From Amycolatopsis suaedae (GTDB lineage Bacteria; Actinomycetota; Actinomycetes; Mycobacteriales; Pseudonocardiaceae): 64,000 nucleotides of DNA. The notes under the pieces were generated by a model. The model was not told where the DNA came from and did no database searches. It saw only the letters and a program-made list of their open reading frames with translations. A program made the position numbers and the translations under genes. The stretch covers positions 1 through 64,000 of the forward strand of contig NZ_SFCC01000020.1 in NCBI RefSeq assembly GCF_004214935.1, written 5' to 3'. Below, piece after piece: positions 8,627-17,695 of this stretch (positions are counted from its first letter, which is position 1; every line of letters starts with the position of its first letter).

Positions 8627-9425
8627 CGGTCCCTCCCAGATTTCTGCGCCTGCGCAGCCACAGCAGCGTCCCGGCACCGGCCGCGAGCAGCACACCGCCG
8701 CCCGACGCGGCGGCCACCGGCACCCAGCCCGGCGTGCTCTCGGGTTCCGGTGCCGCCACCGGCGCGACCGGCGGCTGCGCGGGTGGCGGCGGGGGTGGTG
8801 GCGGCGGTAGCGGTGTCGCCGACGTCGTCGGGGCGGCCGTGCTGCTGCTCGGTGTCGCCGACGTCGGCGGCGCGGCGGGCGCGGCCTGCCTCGGCACCGC
8901 GAACGACACCGGCGTGAACGTCTCGTTGGTGGTGTTGACGACGCCGTGCGCGCCGATGGTGATCACGCCGCAGCGCACCTTCGTGCAGTCGACGTCGACG
9001 ACGTTGCCGTCCCGGTCGGCGGTGCGGAACCGGGCGCCGGGCACCACAAGCTGGGTGCTCCACGTTCCGTCCGCGGCCACCACCCCGCCGTTGGCGGCGG
9101 ACTCGGTGTCGCTGCCAGGGAAGGCGACGAACCGCTGGAAACCGTTGTTGTCCTTGGCTTCGCTGTCCTGCACGTAGCGGTAGGTCGCCCCGGCGGAGCC
9201 GCCCTGGCTGGGCCGCCACGCGCCGTCGGCGACCCAGCCGAAGAACACGTACACCCCGCCGTAGGCCTTGGAAATCGACTGGAACCCGCTGCCGCGCAGG
9301 GTCAGCACGGTGGCGTACTCGGGGTCGGCGGTGGCCGGTGACACGGCGACACTCGCGCCGGCCGCCGAGGCCGGCAGCGGCGCCGCCAGCGCCATCACGG
9401 CGACGGCCGTCGCTAACTTTCTCAT
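8619..9425 (-). CDS. Membrane-anchored surface protein of the haem-uptake cluster
   Basis: A 268-residue protein with signal peptide (MRKLATAVAV to ASAAG), a beta-rich extracellular domain, a Pro/Ser/Thr-rich linker with a run of nine prolines, and a C-terminal membrane helix followed by RRRR. The domain ends with a pair of cysteines and CGVITIGAHGVVN, like the small protein at 12504 and reminiscent of the neocarzinostatin fold. It is coupled to hmuV by an ATGA overlap and to htaA by an 8-base overlap. A role as haem receptor or relay, comparable to HtaB, is inferred from context only. Confidence 0.78.
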   Translation of the reverse strand: MRKLATAVAVMALAAPLPASAAGASVAVSPATADPEYATVLTLRGSGFQSISKAYGGVYVFFGWVADGAWRPSQGGSAGATYRYVQDSEAKDNNGFQRFVAFPGSDTESAANGGVVAADGTWSTQLVVPGARFRTADRDGNVVDVDCTKVRCGVITIGAHGVVNTTNETFTPVSFAVPRQAAPAAPPTSATPSSSTAAPTTSATPLPPPPPPPPPAQPPVAPVAAPEPESTPGWVPVAAASGGGVLLAAGAGTLLWLRRRRNLGGTDE

Positions 9426-10213
9426 GGTGTGCTCCTGATTTCTGCCCGCAACGGGAGGACGAGCGGCCGTCCTGTTCTCGGGTGTTCGATGACCTCGACC
9501 GGGTGCCGGTAGACCTCGCTGAGCAGCTCGGCCGTACACACCCGCTCGGGCGGCCCGACGGCGGCGATCCGGCCGCCGTCGAGCACGGCGATCCGGTCGG
9601 CGTACCCGGCGGCGACGGCGAGATCGTGCACCACCAGCAGCACCCCGGCACCGGTGGCCGCCCGCGCCGTGGCCAGCCGCAGGACCTCCTCCTGGCGCCG
9701 CAGGTCGAGTGCGGCGGTGGGCTCGTCGAGCAGCAGCAGCGGGGTGTCCTGGGCGAGCACGCGGGCCAGCGCCGCCCTGGCCTGCTCGCCGCCGGACAAC
9801 GTCGGGTACCGGCGCCGCGCGAACGTCGTCAGCTCGGTGTCGGCCAGCGCCGCGGCGACCAGGCGGTCGTCGTCGGACTCGGCGGCGGTGCCCGCCCACG
9901 GCGCGCGTCCCATCCGCACGATCTCGCCGACCTCGAACGGGAAGCTGACCGGGTTGTGCTGGGGCAGCACAGCCCGGTGCCGGGCCAGCGCGCGAGCGGA
10001 CCACTCGCGCAGCGGCCGCCCGCCCGCGGTGACCGTGCCGGTGCCCGGGGCGCGGTCACCGGCGAGCACCGCGAGCAGGGTCGACTTGCCCGCACCGTTC
10101 GGCCCGACCAGTGCCAGCACCTCGCCGGGGCGCACGGCCAGCGACACTCCGTCCAGCAGCGTCCTGCGGCCGGCCACCACGCCGACGTCGCGTGCTTCCA
10201 CCAGCGGCGTCAT
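9422..10213 (-). CDS. hmuV: Haem ABC transporter, ATP-binding protein
   Basis: A 263-residue ATPase of the FecCD/BtuD type. Walker A is GPNGAGKST, the signature LSGGEQARAALARVLAQ, Walker B LLLLDEPTAALD and the H-loop VVHDLAVA. It powers haem import through HmuU. The ATG start overlaps the hmuU stop as ATGA, and its own stop overlaps the next start the same way, so subunit amounts are probably coupled. Long in-frame extension upstream is not coding. Confidence 0.92.
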   Translation of the reverse strand: MTPLVEARDVGVVAGRRTLLDGVSLAVRPGEVLALVGPNGAGKSTLLAVLAGDRAPGTGTVTAGGRPLREWSARALARHRAVLPQHNPVSFPFEVGEIVRMGRAPWAGTAAESDDDRLVAAALADTELTTFARRRYPTLSGGEQARAALARVLAQDTPLLLLDEPTAALDLRRQEEVLRLATARAATGAGVLLVVHDLAVAAGYADRIAVLDGGRIAAVGPPERVCTAELLSEVYRHPVEVIEHPRTGRPLVLPLRAEIRSTP

Positions 10214-11298
10214 GCCCAGCCTCCGGACTGGCGCCGGGTCCGCAGCAGCAGCCAGAAGAAGAACGGACCGCCGATCAGTCCGGTGAGGATGCCGATCGGC
10301 AGGTCCGCGTGTTCCACCGCGGTCCTGGCGAGCAGGTCGGCCGCGGCGAGCAGCAGCGCGCCGCCGAGCAGGCTGGCCGGGACCAGTACGCGGTGGCCGG
10401 GGCCGAGCACCATCCGCAGCAGGTGCGGCACGACCAGCCCGACAAACGCGATGATCCCCGAGTACGACACGGCGGCGGACACCGCCAGCGCCACCACGAC
10501 GATCGTGACCTGCCGCAGCCGCTCGACGTCGACGCCGAGATGCCGCGCCTGCCGGTCCCCCAGCGCCAGCAGGTCCAGCCGCCGCGACAGCGCCACCGCC
10601 ACGACGACGGCCACGGCGGCCACCGGCGTGATCGTCCACACCGCCTGCCAGCGGGCCGAGGCGAGCGAACCCAGTTGCCAGAACACGATCTGCTCCCTGG
10701 CGGCCTGGTCGCCGAGGAACATCAGCAACGCGATCACGGCGCCGGCGACGGCGTTGACCGCGATACCGGTCAGCAGCAGCGTGACCACCTCGGTCCGGCC
10801 GCGCGAGCGCGACAGCAGGTAGACCACCACCGCGGTGACCAGCCCGGTGGCGAACGCCAGCCCGGGCGTGGTGAACGCGCCGAGGAACGTCCAGCCGGAC
10901 ACGATGGACAGGCAGGCCCCGACGGCCGCCCCGGACGAGACGCCGACGACGGCGGGCTCGGCCAGCGGGTTGCCGAACAGCCCCTGCATCAGGGCACCTC
11001 CCACCCCGAGCACGCCGCCGACCAGCAACGCCATCAGCACGCGGGGAAAGCGGACCTGCCACAGCGTGGCCTCGGCGAACCGGTCCGCCGGCGGCGTCGC
11101 CCAGTCCAGCCCCAGCCAGTGCAGGACCGAGCCCGCGACCTCGCCCACCGGGATGCCGAACTGGCCGGACGCGGCCGACACCAGGCTCACCGCCACGATG
11201 CCGGCCACCAGCAGCCCGAACAGCAACCCGGTGCGCAGCCTGCGCGGCGCCGCCTCCGGTACGACGGGTCTGACGGGCTCCCGGACGGTGGCGGTCAT
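10210..11298 (-). CDS. hmuU: Haem ABC transporter, permease (FecCD family)
   Basis: A 362-residue membrane protein with about 10 predicted helices and the FecCD hallmarks LPRVL-like RFPRVLMALLVG, GGALMQGLFGNPLAEP and, near the end, SGIIAFVGLVVPHLLRM. It forms the inner-membrane channel for haem or iron-siderophore. ATGA overlaps join it to hmuT upstream and hmuV downstream. Adjacent HtaA-domain genes favour haem as substrate over siderophore. Confidence 0.92.
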   Translation of the reverse strand: MTATVREPVRPVVPEAAPRRLRTGLLFGLLVAGIVAVSLVSAASGQFGIPVGEVAGSVLHWLGLDWATPPADRFAEATLWQVRFPRVLMALLVGGVLGVGGALMQGLFGNPLAEPAVVGVSSGAAVGACLSIVSGWTFLGAFTTPGLAFATGLVTAVVVYLLSRSRGRTEVVTLLLTGIAVNAVAGAVIALLMFLGDQAAREQIVFWQLGSLASARWQAVWTITPVAAVAVVVAVALSRRLDLLALGDRQARHLGVDVERLRQVTIVVVALAVSAAVSYSGIIAFVGLVVPHLLRMVLGPGHRVLVPASLLGGALLLAAADLLARTAVEHADLPIGILTGLIGGPFFFWLLLRTRRQSGGWA

Positions 11299-12371
11299 GC
11301 CGCGGGCCCCGGTGCGTAGAGCGCCCTGGCCAGTGCGTCCAGCACGGCGGGCGTGAGCGGGCCGAAGCCGAGGATCTGGTGATCGGCCATGTCGACGAAC
11401 CGGCGGTGCTGCGCGGCGGGCGTCTGCCCCACGCCGGGGATGCCGAGTGCGCCCTCCACACCGCCGACCGAGGCCAGTCCCTTGGTCATGGTGAGGATGA
11501 CGTCGGGTCTGGCCCGCGCCAGCGCCTCCGCGTTGAGCGGGCGCATGCCCGTGGCGCCGATCTCCGCCGCCACGTCGACGGCGCCCAGCGCGCCGAGCAG
11601 CGAGTCGACCCCGGATCCCTTGCCGAACAGGTAGTACACGCCTGCCTGGCCACGCAGGTAGAGGAACACCACGCGGGGCCGCTTGGCCGGGTCGGCCGGC
11701 ACCAGGCGCGCGATCTCCGCGCGCTTGGCGGCGATCTCGCCGTCCAGCCGGGTTGCCAGCCGCTCCCCGGTCTCCGGCACGCCCAGCGCGGCGGCGACCT
11801 GGCGCACGATGGCGCCGTTGTTGTCCATGCCGCGCCGGGAGTCCACGACGACCACCGGCACCCCGGCTGAACGCAGCTGGAGCACGACATCCCACGGCCC
11901 CAGGGTGGTGTCGGTGATGACGACGCTGGGCCGCAGGCGCAACGTCGCCTCTGCGTTGAGCTGATGGCCGTTGACCGTGACCAGCGGAAGCTCGCGGGCG
12001 GAGGGGAAGCCCGTGGCGACGTCCCTGCCGACCATCCGGTCGCCGAGCCCGAGGGCGAACACGGTCGCGCCGAGCGTGCCGGACATGTCGAAGGCCAGGA
12101 TCCGGTTCGCGTCGGTGACCGTGACGCTCGTGCCCTGATGGTCGGTCACGGTCACCGGAAGGCGAGGAACCGGTTTGTCGACCGGCGTGATGTCGGGCTG
12201 GTCCACCACGGCGGTGGCCGGGCCGTGCTGGGTCCGCGGGTCGGCCAGCGGGGTGAGCGCACTCAGCGGCGGCCGCAGTGCCTGCGGCGCGGCACCGGGG
12301 TCGCCCGGCATCGCGCACCCGGTCAGGGTCATGGCGGCCGCCAGCACCACGGCCCACCGTCTTCCGCGCAT
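11295..12371 (-). CDS. hmuT: Haem ABC transporter, substrate-binding lipoprotein
   Basis: A 358-residue periplasmic-binding protein of the iron/haem class. The signal sequence ends in the lipobox LTGC (Cys19), so it is lipid-anchored outside the membrane. The body has the TroA/FepB-type fold with RILAFDMSGTL, RPSVVITDTTLGP and ARPDVILTMTKGL. It receives haem from the surface HtaA-type proteins and delivers it to HmuU. It is the first gene of the operon; its promoter region carries two IdeR boxes. Confidence 0.92.
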   Translation of the reverse strand: MRGRRWAVVLAAAMTLTGCAMPGDPGAAPQALRPPLSALTPLADPRTQHGPATAVVDQPDITPVDKPVPRLPVTVTDHQGTSVTVTDANRILAFDMSGTLGATVFALGLGDRMVGRDVATGFPSARELPLVTVNGHQLNAEATLRLRPSVVITDTTLGPWDVVLQLRSAGVPVVVVDSRRGMDNNGAIVRQVAAALGVPETGERLATRLDGEIAAKRAEIARLVPADPAKRPRVVFLYLRGQAGVYYLFGKGSGVDSLLGALGAVDVAAEIGATGMRPLNAEALARARPDVILTMTKGLASVGGVEGALGIPGVGQTPAAQHRRFVDMADHQILGFGPLTPAVLDALARALYAPGPAA

Positions 12372-12389
12372 CCCGCCCCCACTTTTCGT

Positions 12390-12408
12390 TTAGGTGAGCC
12401 TAACCATA
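12390..12408. promoter_or_regulatory. IdeR/DtxR iron box 1, upstream of hmuT
   Basis: TTAGGTGAGCCTAACCATA matches the actinobacterial iron box TTAGGTTAGGCTAACCTAA at 15 of 19 positions. It lies 18 bases upstream of the hmuT start codon. IdeR loaded with iron should repress from here; ideR itself is at 16993. Confidence 0.85.
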
Positions 12409-12424
12409 GCGTGCCTAGCCTAAG

Positions 12425-12443
12425 TAAGGTTAGGCTCACTTCG
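12425..12443. promoter_or_regulatory. IdeR/DtxR iron box 2, facing the secreted-protein gene
   Basis: TAAGGTTAGGCTCACTTCG matches the iron-box consensus at 14 of 19 positions, including an uninterrupted AGGTTAGGCT core. Together with box 1 it fills the divergent promoter region, so both hmuT and the gene at 12504 should be iron-regulated. Confidence 0.75.
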
Positions 12444-12503
12444 CTTGTTGCTGATCACAGCGACAGTGGACAACTCGACAACTGGAGAAAGGGGACCGCC
12501 CCG

Positions 12504-13022
12504 ATGCCGACCCTGCCGAGACGGCTGGCCACGACCACGCTCGCACTCACCGCCACCGCCGCCTCACTGCTCGCCCTCGGCGGAACGGCGCTCGCCGCAC
12601 CCGGCAGCGCCAACCGCAACGGCCACACGCTCAGCGCGTCCAACGCCACCGGCCTCGCCGCGGCCGGCGAGACGATCACCGTGACCGGCACCGGGTACAA
12701 CCCGCAGCAGGGCTACTACGTGGTGCTGTGCCAGGTGCCCGAGGACTTCTCCTACGGCGAGAAGCCCGGCCCCTGCGCCGGCGGCGACGGCCAGGGCTCC
12801 GGCGGGGTCGGCCCATCGGCGTGGGTGACCAACACGCCGATCGGCGGCAACCCGTCCTACCCGATCGCGGCGGACGGCAGCTTCACCGCGCGGATCCACG
12901 TCAAGCAGGTCACCGGCGGTCTCGACTGCGGCGTGGTCACCTGCGCCATCGTGTCGCGCCGTGACCACTGGGCAGCGAACAACCGCGACGCCGACGTGTT
13001 CATCCCGGCGACGTTCGGCTGA
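12504..13022 (+). CDS. Small secreted beta-sandwich protein, iron-regulated
   Basis: A 172-residue protein with a clear signal peptide ending ALA. It has no membrane anchor and no lipobox, so it is probably released. The mature part carries TITVTGTGYNP and four cysteines in two pairs (CQ...PCAGG and DCGVVTC). The second pair and what follows resemble the protein at 8619-9425, suggesting a neocarzinostatin-like Ig fold. It is transcribed away from hmuT across two IdeR boxes. A haem-scavenging or haem-relay role is plausible but unproven. AAAGGGG lies 9 bases upstream of the ATG. Confidence 0.75.
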   Translation: MPTLPRRLATTTLALTATAASLLALGGTALAAPGSANRNGHTLSASNATGLAAAGETITVTGTGYNPQQGYYVVLCQVPEDFSYGEKPGPCAGGDGQGSGGVGPSAWVTNTPIGGNPSYPIAADGSFTARIHVKQVTGGLDCGVVTCAIVSRRDHWAANNRDADVFIPATFG

Positions 13023-13066
13023 CCCTCGAAGACGCCGCGCCGCCTGCCCCGGTCTACTTAGGACAC

Positions 13067-15742
13067 CTAGGACACCGAGATCGGGCGCAGGCGGCGCGGA
13101 CCAGTGTCCGGGCGCGACGGCGGCGGTCCCAGCACCATGCGGGCGTTGGCGACGAACGCGCCCTCCGGCGAGGCCAGGATCGGGTCCAGCACCAGCGACC
13201 GCACCTCGGGGTTGTCCTCGGCCAGCGCGGCCACCCGCAGCACCATGTCCTGCAGTGCGGCCAGATCCGCGGGCTCGTCACCGCGGTAGCCGGTGAGCAG
13301 CGGCGCCGTACGTGGCTCGCGGATCAGCGTCGCCGCGTCGACGTCGGTCAGCGGCACCGCCCGGTAGGCCCGGTCCCCCAGCAGGTTGCTCACCAGGCCG
13401 GACAACCCGAACGACACCAGCGTGCCGAACGAGGGGTCGTCCTGCAGGCCGATCACACAGGACAGTCCCTTCGGCGCCATCGCCTGGACGTAGACCTCCT
13501 CGTCACCGGAGATCTCGGCGAGTGCCGCGTAACTGGTGCGCACGCCCTCCTCCGACGTCAGGTCCAGCCGTACCCCGGCCAGGTCGGGACGCCCGCGCAG
13601 GCGCTCGTCGACGGCCTTGAGGGTCACCGGGTAACCGAGTTCGGCCGCCGCGGCGACCGCCTCGTCCGGCGAGGAGACCACCCGGAACGCGACCACGTCG
13701 ATGCCGTAGCAGCCGAGCACCCGCACCACGTCGGCGTCGGACAGCATGGTGGTCTTGCCGTCCTCGGCCTCCAGCAGTTCCCGCACCACCACCTGCGCCT
13801 GCTCGGCGTGCAGGCCGGCGGGCCGGGTCAGCGAGCCCTGCGGGCGCTGCCGCCACGCGGCGTAACGCACCACCCTGGCCAGCGCGTTCACCGCGCGCTC
13901 CGGGCTCGGGTAGGACGGCACCGAGCCCCGCGTCGGCGCGCCGTCCTCGGACAACACGGCCAGCTCGTCGGGTACGCCCTCGGCGGCCAGGAACGTCGAC
14001 ACGATCGGCTTCCCGTGCGGCTGCGCGGACACCACCTCCCGCAGCGCGCGGGCGTAGCTGGTGCCGGGGATCGCCAGTGGCGGCGCGAACACCGCGACCA
14101 GTGCGTCGGTGTCCGGCGAGACCAGCGCCTCCCGGACGGCTTCGGCGAACTCCTCGGGTGTGGCCTGCGGCCCGACGTCGACCGGGTCGAACGCCAGCCG
14201 CAGCCCCTGCGCCCGCGCCGTGTCGGCGGCCAGCAGGCCGATGGCGCTGGAATTGCCGACGATGCCGACCCTCGGCCCCGACGGCAGCGGCTGGTGGGCG
14301 AACACCAGCGCGGTGTCGAACAGCTGCGCCAGCGTGTCCACCCGCACCACGCCTGCCTGCTCGAACAGGGCCTGCACGCTGGACTCGTCGACGTCGGTGG
14401 ACGTCGCCGCAAGGCCCGGCCGGACCGCGTGCCGTCCCGACTTGACCGCCACGATCGGCTTCGTGCGGGCCAGCCGCCGCGCCAGGCGGGCGAACTTGCG
14501 CGGGTTGCCGAACGACTCCAGGTACAGCAGCACGAGATCGGTGGCCGGGTCGGTCTCCCAGTACTGCAGCAGGTCGTTGCCGGACACGTCGGCGCGGTTA
14601 CCGGCCGAGACGAACGTCGACAGCCCCAGCCCGCGTGCCTCGGCGTCGGCGAGGATGGCCGAGCCGAGCGCGCCGGACTGGCAGAAGAACCCGGTGCGCC
14701 CGCGGGCAGGCAGCCGGGGTGCGAGGGTGGCGTTGAGCCGCACATCGGGCGCGGTGTTGAGGACGCCGAGCGCGTTGGGGCCCACCACCCGCATGCCGTG
14801 TGCCCTCGCCTCGCCGACCAGGCGCAGCTCGGCGTGCAGGCCGTGCGGGCCGGACTCGGCGAAGCCGCCGGACACGATCAGCAGCGTCTTCACGCCCTTG
14901 GCCAGCGCACCGTCCAGCACGGACTCGACCTGGTCGGCGGGCACGGCGACGACCGCGAGGTCGACCGGGTCGGGGATGTCGACCACCGAGGGGTAGGCCC
15001 GCACGCCGCGCACCGAGCGGTGCTCCGGGTTGACCGGGTACACGGTGCCCGCGAAGTCGGCCGACAGCAGGTTGGTGAGCACCGCGTAGCCGACCTTGGT
15101 GGGATCGGTGGAGGCGCCGATCACCGCGACCGAGCCGGGATGCAGCAGGTTGTGCACGCTGCGTGCTTCTGCGGCCTGCTCCCGCGAGCGGGCCACCGCC
15201 AGCGACTCCTCGGTGGGGTCGATGGCGAACTCGAGGTGGACCACGCCCTCCTCGAACGCCCTGCTGACCTCGTAGCCCGCGTCCCGGAACACCCGGACCA
15301 TCTGGGCGTTCTCCGCCAGTACCTCGGCGACGAACCGGCGCAGGCCGGACTCCGACGCCGCGGCGGCGAGGTGTTCGAGCAGGATCGAACCGAGTCCGCG
15401 GCCCTGGTGGGCGTCGTCGACCACGAAGGCCACCTCGGCCGAGTCGCCGCCGTCGATGCGCTCGTAGCGGCCGACGGCCACGATGTCGTCGCCGAGGAAC
15501 GCGGCGAACGCCACCCGGTCGTGGTGGTCGACGACGGAGAACCGCTCCAGGTCGCGCTGCGGGATCCGCGGGTAGGCGCCGAAGTACCGCAGGTAACGGG
15601 TGCGGTCGGAGAGCCGGGAGTGCAGTGCGACGAGCCCGTCGGCGTCGTCGGGGACGACGGGGCGCAGGTGCACGGTGCCCCCGTCGGACAGCAGCACGTC
15701 GGCTTCCCACTCGCGGGGATAGTCGAAGGGATCCCTGGCCAT
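13067..15742 (-). CDS. Pat-type protein lysine acetyltransferase (GNAT plus NDP-forming acyl-CoA synthetase domains)
   Basis: An 891-residue fusion. Residues about 1-170 are a GNAT domain with the acetyl-CoA loop DDAHQGRGLGSILL. Then come a CoA-binding domain (VAVIGASTDPTKVG), ligase-CoA domains and a C-terminal ATP-grasp-like region. Proteins of this type acetylate and switch off acetyl-CoA synthetase and other acyl-CoA ligases. The GNAT-first order is the reverse of Salmonella Pat and is common in actinobacteria. It follows acuC by three bases, so writer and eraser of the same modification appear to be co-expressed. A tandem 9-base repeat covers its stop codon (13059-13076). Confidence 0.88.
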   Translation of the reverse strand: MARDPFDYPREWEADVLLSDGGTVHLRPVVPDDADGLVALHSRLSDRTRYLRYFGAYPRIPQRDLERFSVVDHHDRVAFAAFLGDDIVAVGRYERIDGGDSAEVAFVVDDAHQGRGLGSILLEHLAAAASESGLRRFVAEVLAENAQMVRVFRDAGYEVSRAFEEGVVHLEFAIDPTEESLAVARSREQAAEARSVHNLLHPGSVAVIGASTDPTKVGYAVLTNLLSADFAGTVYPVNPEHRSVRGVRAYPSVVDIPDPVDLAVVAVPADQVESVLDGALAKGVKTLLIVSGGFAESGPHGLHAELRLVGEARAHGMRVVGPNALGVLNTAPDVRLNATLAPRLPARGRTGFFCQSGALGSAILADAEARGLGLSTFVSAGNRADVSGNDLLQYWETDPATDLVLLYLESFGNPRKFARLARRLARTKPIVAVKSGRHAVRPGLAATSTDVDESSVQALFEQAGVVRVDTLAQLFDTALVFAHQPLPSGPRVGIVGNSSAIGLLAADTARAQGLRLAFDPVDVGPQATPEEFAEAVREALVSPDTDALVAVFAPPLAIPGTSYARALREVVSAQPHGKPIVSTFLAAEGVPDELAVLSEDGAPTRGSVPSYPSPERAVNALARVVRYAAWRQRPQGSLTRPAGLHAEQAQVVVRELLEAEDGKTTMLSDADVVRVLGCYGIDVVAFRVVSSPDEAVAAAAELGYPVTLKAVDERLRGRPDLAGVRLDLTSEEGVRTSYAALAEISGDEEVYVQAMAPKGLSCVIGLQDDPSFGTLVSFGLSGLVSNLLGDRAYRAVPLTDVDAATLIREPRTAPLLTGYRGDEPADLAALQDMVLRVAALAEDNPEVRSLVLDPILASPEGAFVANARMVLGPPPSRPDTGPRRLRPISVS

Positions 15743-15745
15743 GTG

Positions 15746-16918
15746 TCAGTCCCTCGGATCGTCCGGGTCGAGTCCGTGCAGCGGGAAGACCGCCCGCCGG
15801 GTGTCCCGGATGGCGACGTCGACCGTCTGGTCCTGCCCGTCGCCCCACGGCGCGTACCCGGTGTCCGCGCCGTCGGACATGGTCACCGGCGTCTCGGTGT
15901 GCGGCGCTGCCCTGCGGACGGTGTCCAGCCAGCCCGGCGGCAGCGGGGTGTCCGGGGCGATGTCGCGGTCGAGGACGGTGGCGATCAGGTGCGTCCACGA
16001 CCGGGGCACGACCCGCACCAGCTGGTAGCCGCCACCGCCGACGGCCAGCCACCGGCCGCCGGTGTGGCGCTCGGCGAGGTCGCGCAGCGTCCGGTAGATG
16101 GTGCGGTGGCCGTCCACCGTGAGCGCCAGGTCGGCGAGCGGGTCCACGTCGTGGGAGTCCACACCGCACTGGCTGACCAGGATCTGCGGTTCGAACTCGG
16201 CCAGCAGCGAGGGCACCACGGCGTGGAACGCCCGCAGCCAGCCGCCGTCGCGGGTCCGCGGCGGCAGCGGGATGTTCACCGACGTGCCTTCGGCCTTGCC
16301 GCTGCCGGTCTCCGACGAGTAGCCGGTGCCGGGGAAGAGCGTGAACGGGTGCTGGTGCAGCGACACGGTGAGCACGCGGGGGTCGTCGTAGAACGCGGCC
16401 TGCACGCCGTCGCCGTGGTGCACGTCGGTGTCCACATAGGCCACCCGGTCGAACCCGTTCTCCAGCAACCAGGAGATGGCCACCGAACAGTCGTTGTAGA
16501 CACAGAAACCGGACGCCCGGTCACGCATCGCGTGGTGCAGCCCGCCCGCGATGTTGACCGCCCTGGTGGCCTCGCCGGTGGCGAGCTTGCGCGCCGCCAG
16601 CATGGTGGAGCCGACGACCAGCGCGGAGGACTCGTGCATCTGGGAGAAGACCGGATTGTCCGGGGTGCCCAGGCCGTGGCCGACGTCCCAGCCGGCCAGC
16701 GGCGCCTGCTTCACCGCCTCCAGGTACTCGGCCGAGTGCGCGCGGTACAGCTCGGCCTCGCCGGCCGGTTCGGGGACGAGCAGCTCGACACCGTCGAGCA
16801 CACCCAGCTCGGTGGCCAGGCGGATGGTCAGCTCCAGCCGGACGGGGTTGAACGGATGGTCGCCGCCCAGGTCGTAGCCCAGCAGCGCGCGATCCCAGAC
16901 GACGGCGGATGGGTGCAT
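15746..16918 (-). CDS. acuC: AcuC-type lysine deacetylase (class I/II HDAC fold)
   Basis: A 390-residue zinc deacetylase. The catalytic His-His pair is in GGLHHAM and zinc ligands are in DTDVHHGDGVQ; SGFCVYND and the late GGGGYQL also fit the family. AcuC removes acetyl groups from acetyl-CoA synthetase and so reactivates it. ATG 16918 is the natural start. It is directly upstream of the acetyltransferase gene, with a three-base gap, and divergent from ideR across 74 bp. Confidence 0.92.
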   Translation of the reverse strand: MHPSAVVWDRALLGYDLGGDHPFNPVRLELTIRLATELGVLDGVELLVPEPAGEAELYRAHSAEYLEAVKQAPLAGWDVGHGLGTPDNPVFSQMHESSALVVGSTMLAARKLATGEATRAVNIAGGLHHAMRDRASGFCVYNDCSVAISWLLENGFDRVAYVDTDVHHGDGVQAAFYDDPRVLTVSLHQHPFTLFPGTGYSSETGSGKAEGTSVNIPLPPRTRDGGWLRAFHAVVPSLLAEFEPQILVSQCGVDSHDVDPLADLALTVDGHRTIYRTLRDLAERHTGGRWLAVGGGGYQLVRVVPRSWTHLIATVLDRDIAPDTPLPPGWLDTVRRAAPHTETPVTMSDGADTGYAPWGDGQDQTVDVAIRDTRRAVFPLHGLDPDDPRD

Positions 16919-16992
16919 GCGTCGAGGCTAGTGCTTTCGGAGTGTGTCGGTGAGAGCGACTACGATGAGTAGGGCGGACGAAGGGGACAGAT

Positions 16993-17688
16993 GTGAACGA
17001 GCTCATCGACACCACCGAGATGTACCTGCGCACCATCTTCGAGCTCGAAGAGGAAGGTGTCGTCCCGCTGCGCGCCCGGATCGCCGAGCGCCTGCAGCAG
17101 AGCGGCCCGACCGTGAGCCAGACGGTGGCGCGCATGGAACGCGACGGCTTGGTGGTGGTGGCCGACGACCGGCACCTCAAGCTCACCGAGCACGGCCGCG
17201 AGCTGGCCATCGCGGTCATGCGTAAGCACCGGCTCGCCGAACGCCTGCTCGTCGATGTGATCGGCCTGGAGTGGGAGCACGTTCACCCGGAGGCGTGCCG
17301 CTGGGAGCACGTGATGAGCGAGGCCGTCGAGCGCAAGCTGGTGACGCTGCTGAACAACCCGACCACGTCGCCGTACGGCAACCCGATCCCGGGGCTGGAC
17401 AAGCTGGGGGTCGGCGAGCCCGCTCCCGCGGCCGAGGCCGACCTGGTGCGGCTGGACGAGTTCGCTCGCGCCGGTGGCGGCAAGGTCGAGATCCGCCGTA
17501 TCGCCGAGTACGTCCAGGAGGACGAGTCGCTGATGACGGAGCTGAAGGCGGTCGGGATGCTGCCGGGGCGGACGGTGTCGATCGGCAAGGCCAGCGGTGC
17601 GACCGCGGCCGTCGAGGTGTCCGGGGAGAGCAACACGGTCAAGATCGCGCCGACCGTGCTGCACGCCGTACTCGCCCAGGCCCAGTGA
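16993..17688 (+). CDS. ideR: Iron-dependent repressor IdeR/DtxR
   Basis: A 231-residue regulator, the same length as mycobacterial IdeR. Domains are an N-terminal winged helix (SGPTVSQTVARMERDGL), a metal-binding dimerisation domain and a C-terminal SH3-like domain. The metal ligands fall at DtxR positions: Met10, His79, Glu83, His98, Cys102, Glu105 and His106. With Fe2+ it represses iron acquisition genes; two matching boxes lie at 12390-12443. The start is GTG with AGGGGA six bases upstream. The next gene, galK, begins 7 bases after the stop codon. Confidence 0.96.
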   Translation: MNELIDTTEMYLRTIFELEEEGVVPLRARIAERLQQSGPTVSQTVARMERDGLVVVADDRHLKLTEHGRELAIAVMRKHRLAERLLVDVIGLEWEHVHPEACRWEHVMSEAVERKLVTLLNNPTTSPYGNPIPGLDKLGVGEPAPAAEADLVRLDEFARAGGGKVEIRRIAEYVQEDESLMTELKAVGMLPGRTVSIGKASGATAAVEVSGESNTVKIAPTVLHAVLAQAQ

Positions 17689-17695
17689 GCCGTCG

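Noticed and set aside
13035..13099. 12-bp inverted repeat CCGCGCCGCCTG / CAGGCGGCGCGG as a terminator
   Set aside because: The right arm lies inside the acetyltransferase coding sequence and the loop is 41 bases; it may act in the convergent 3' region but evidence is weak.
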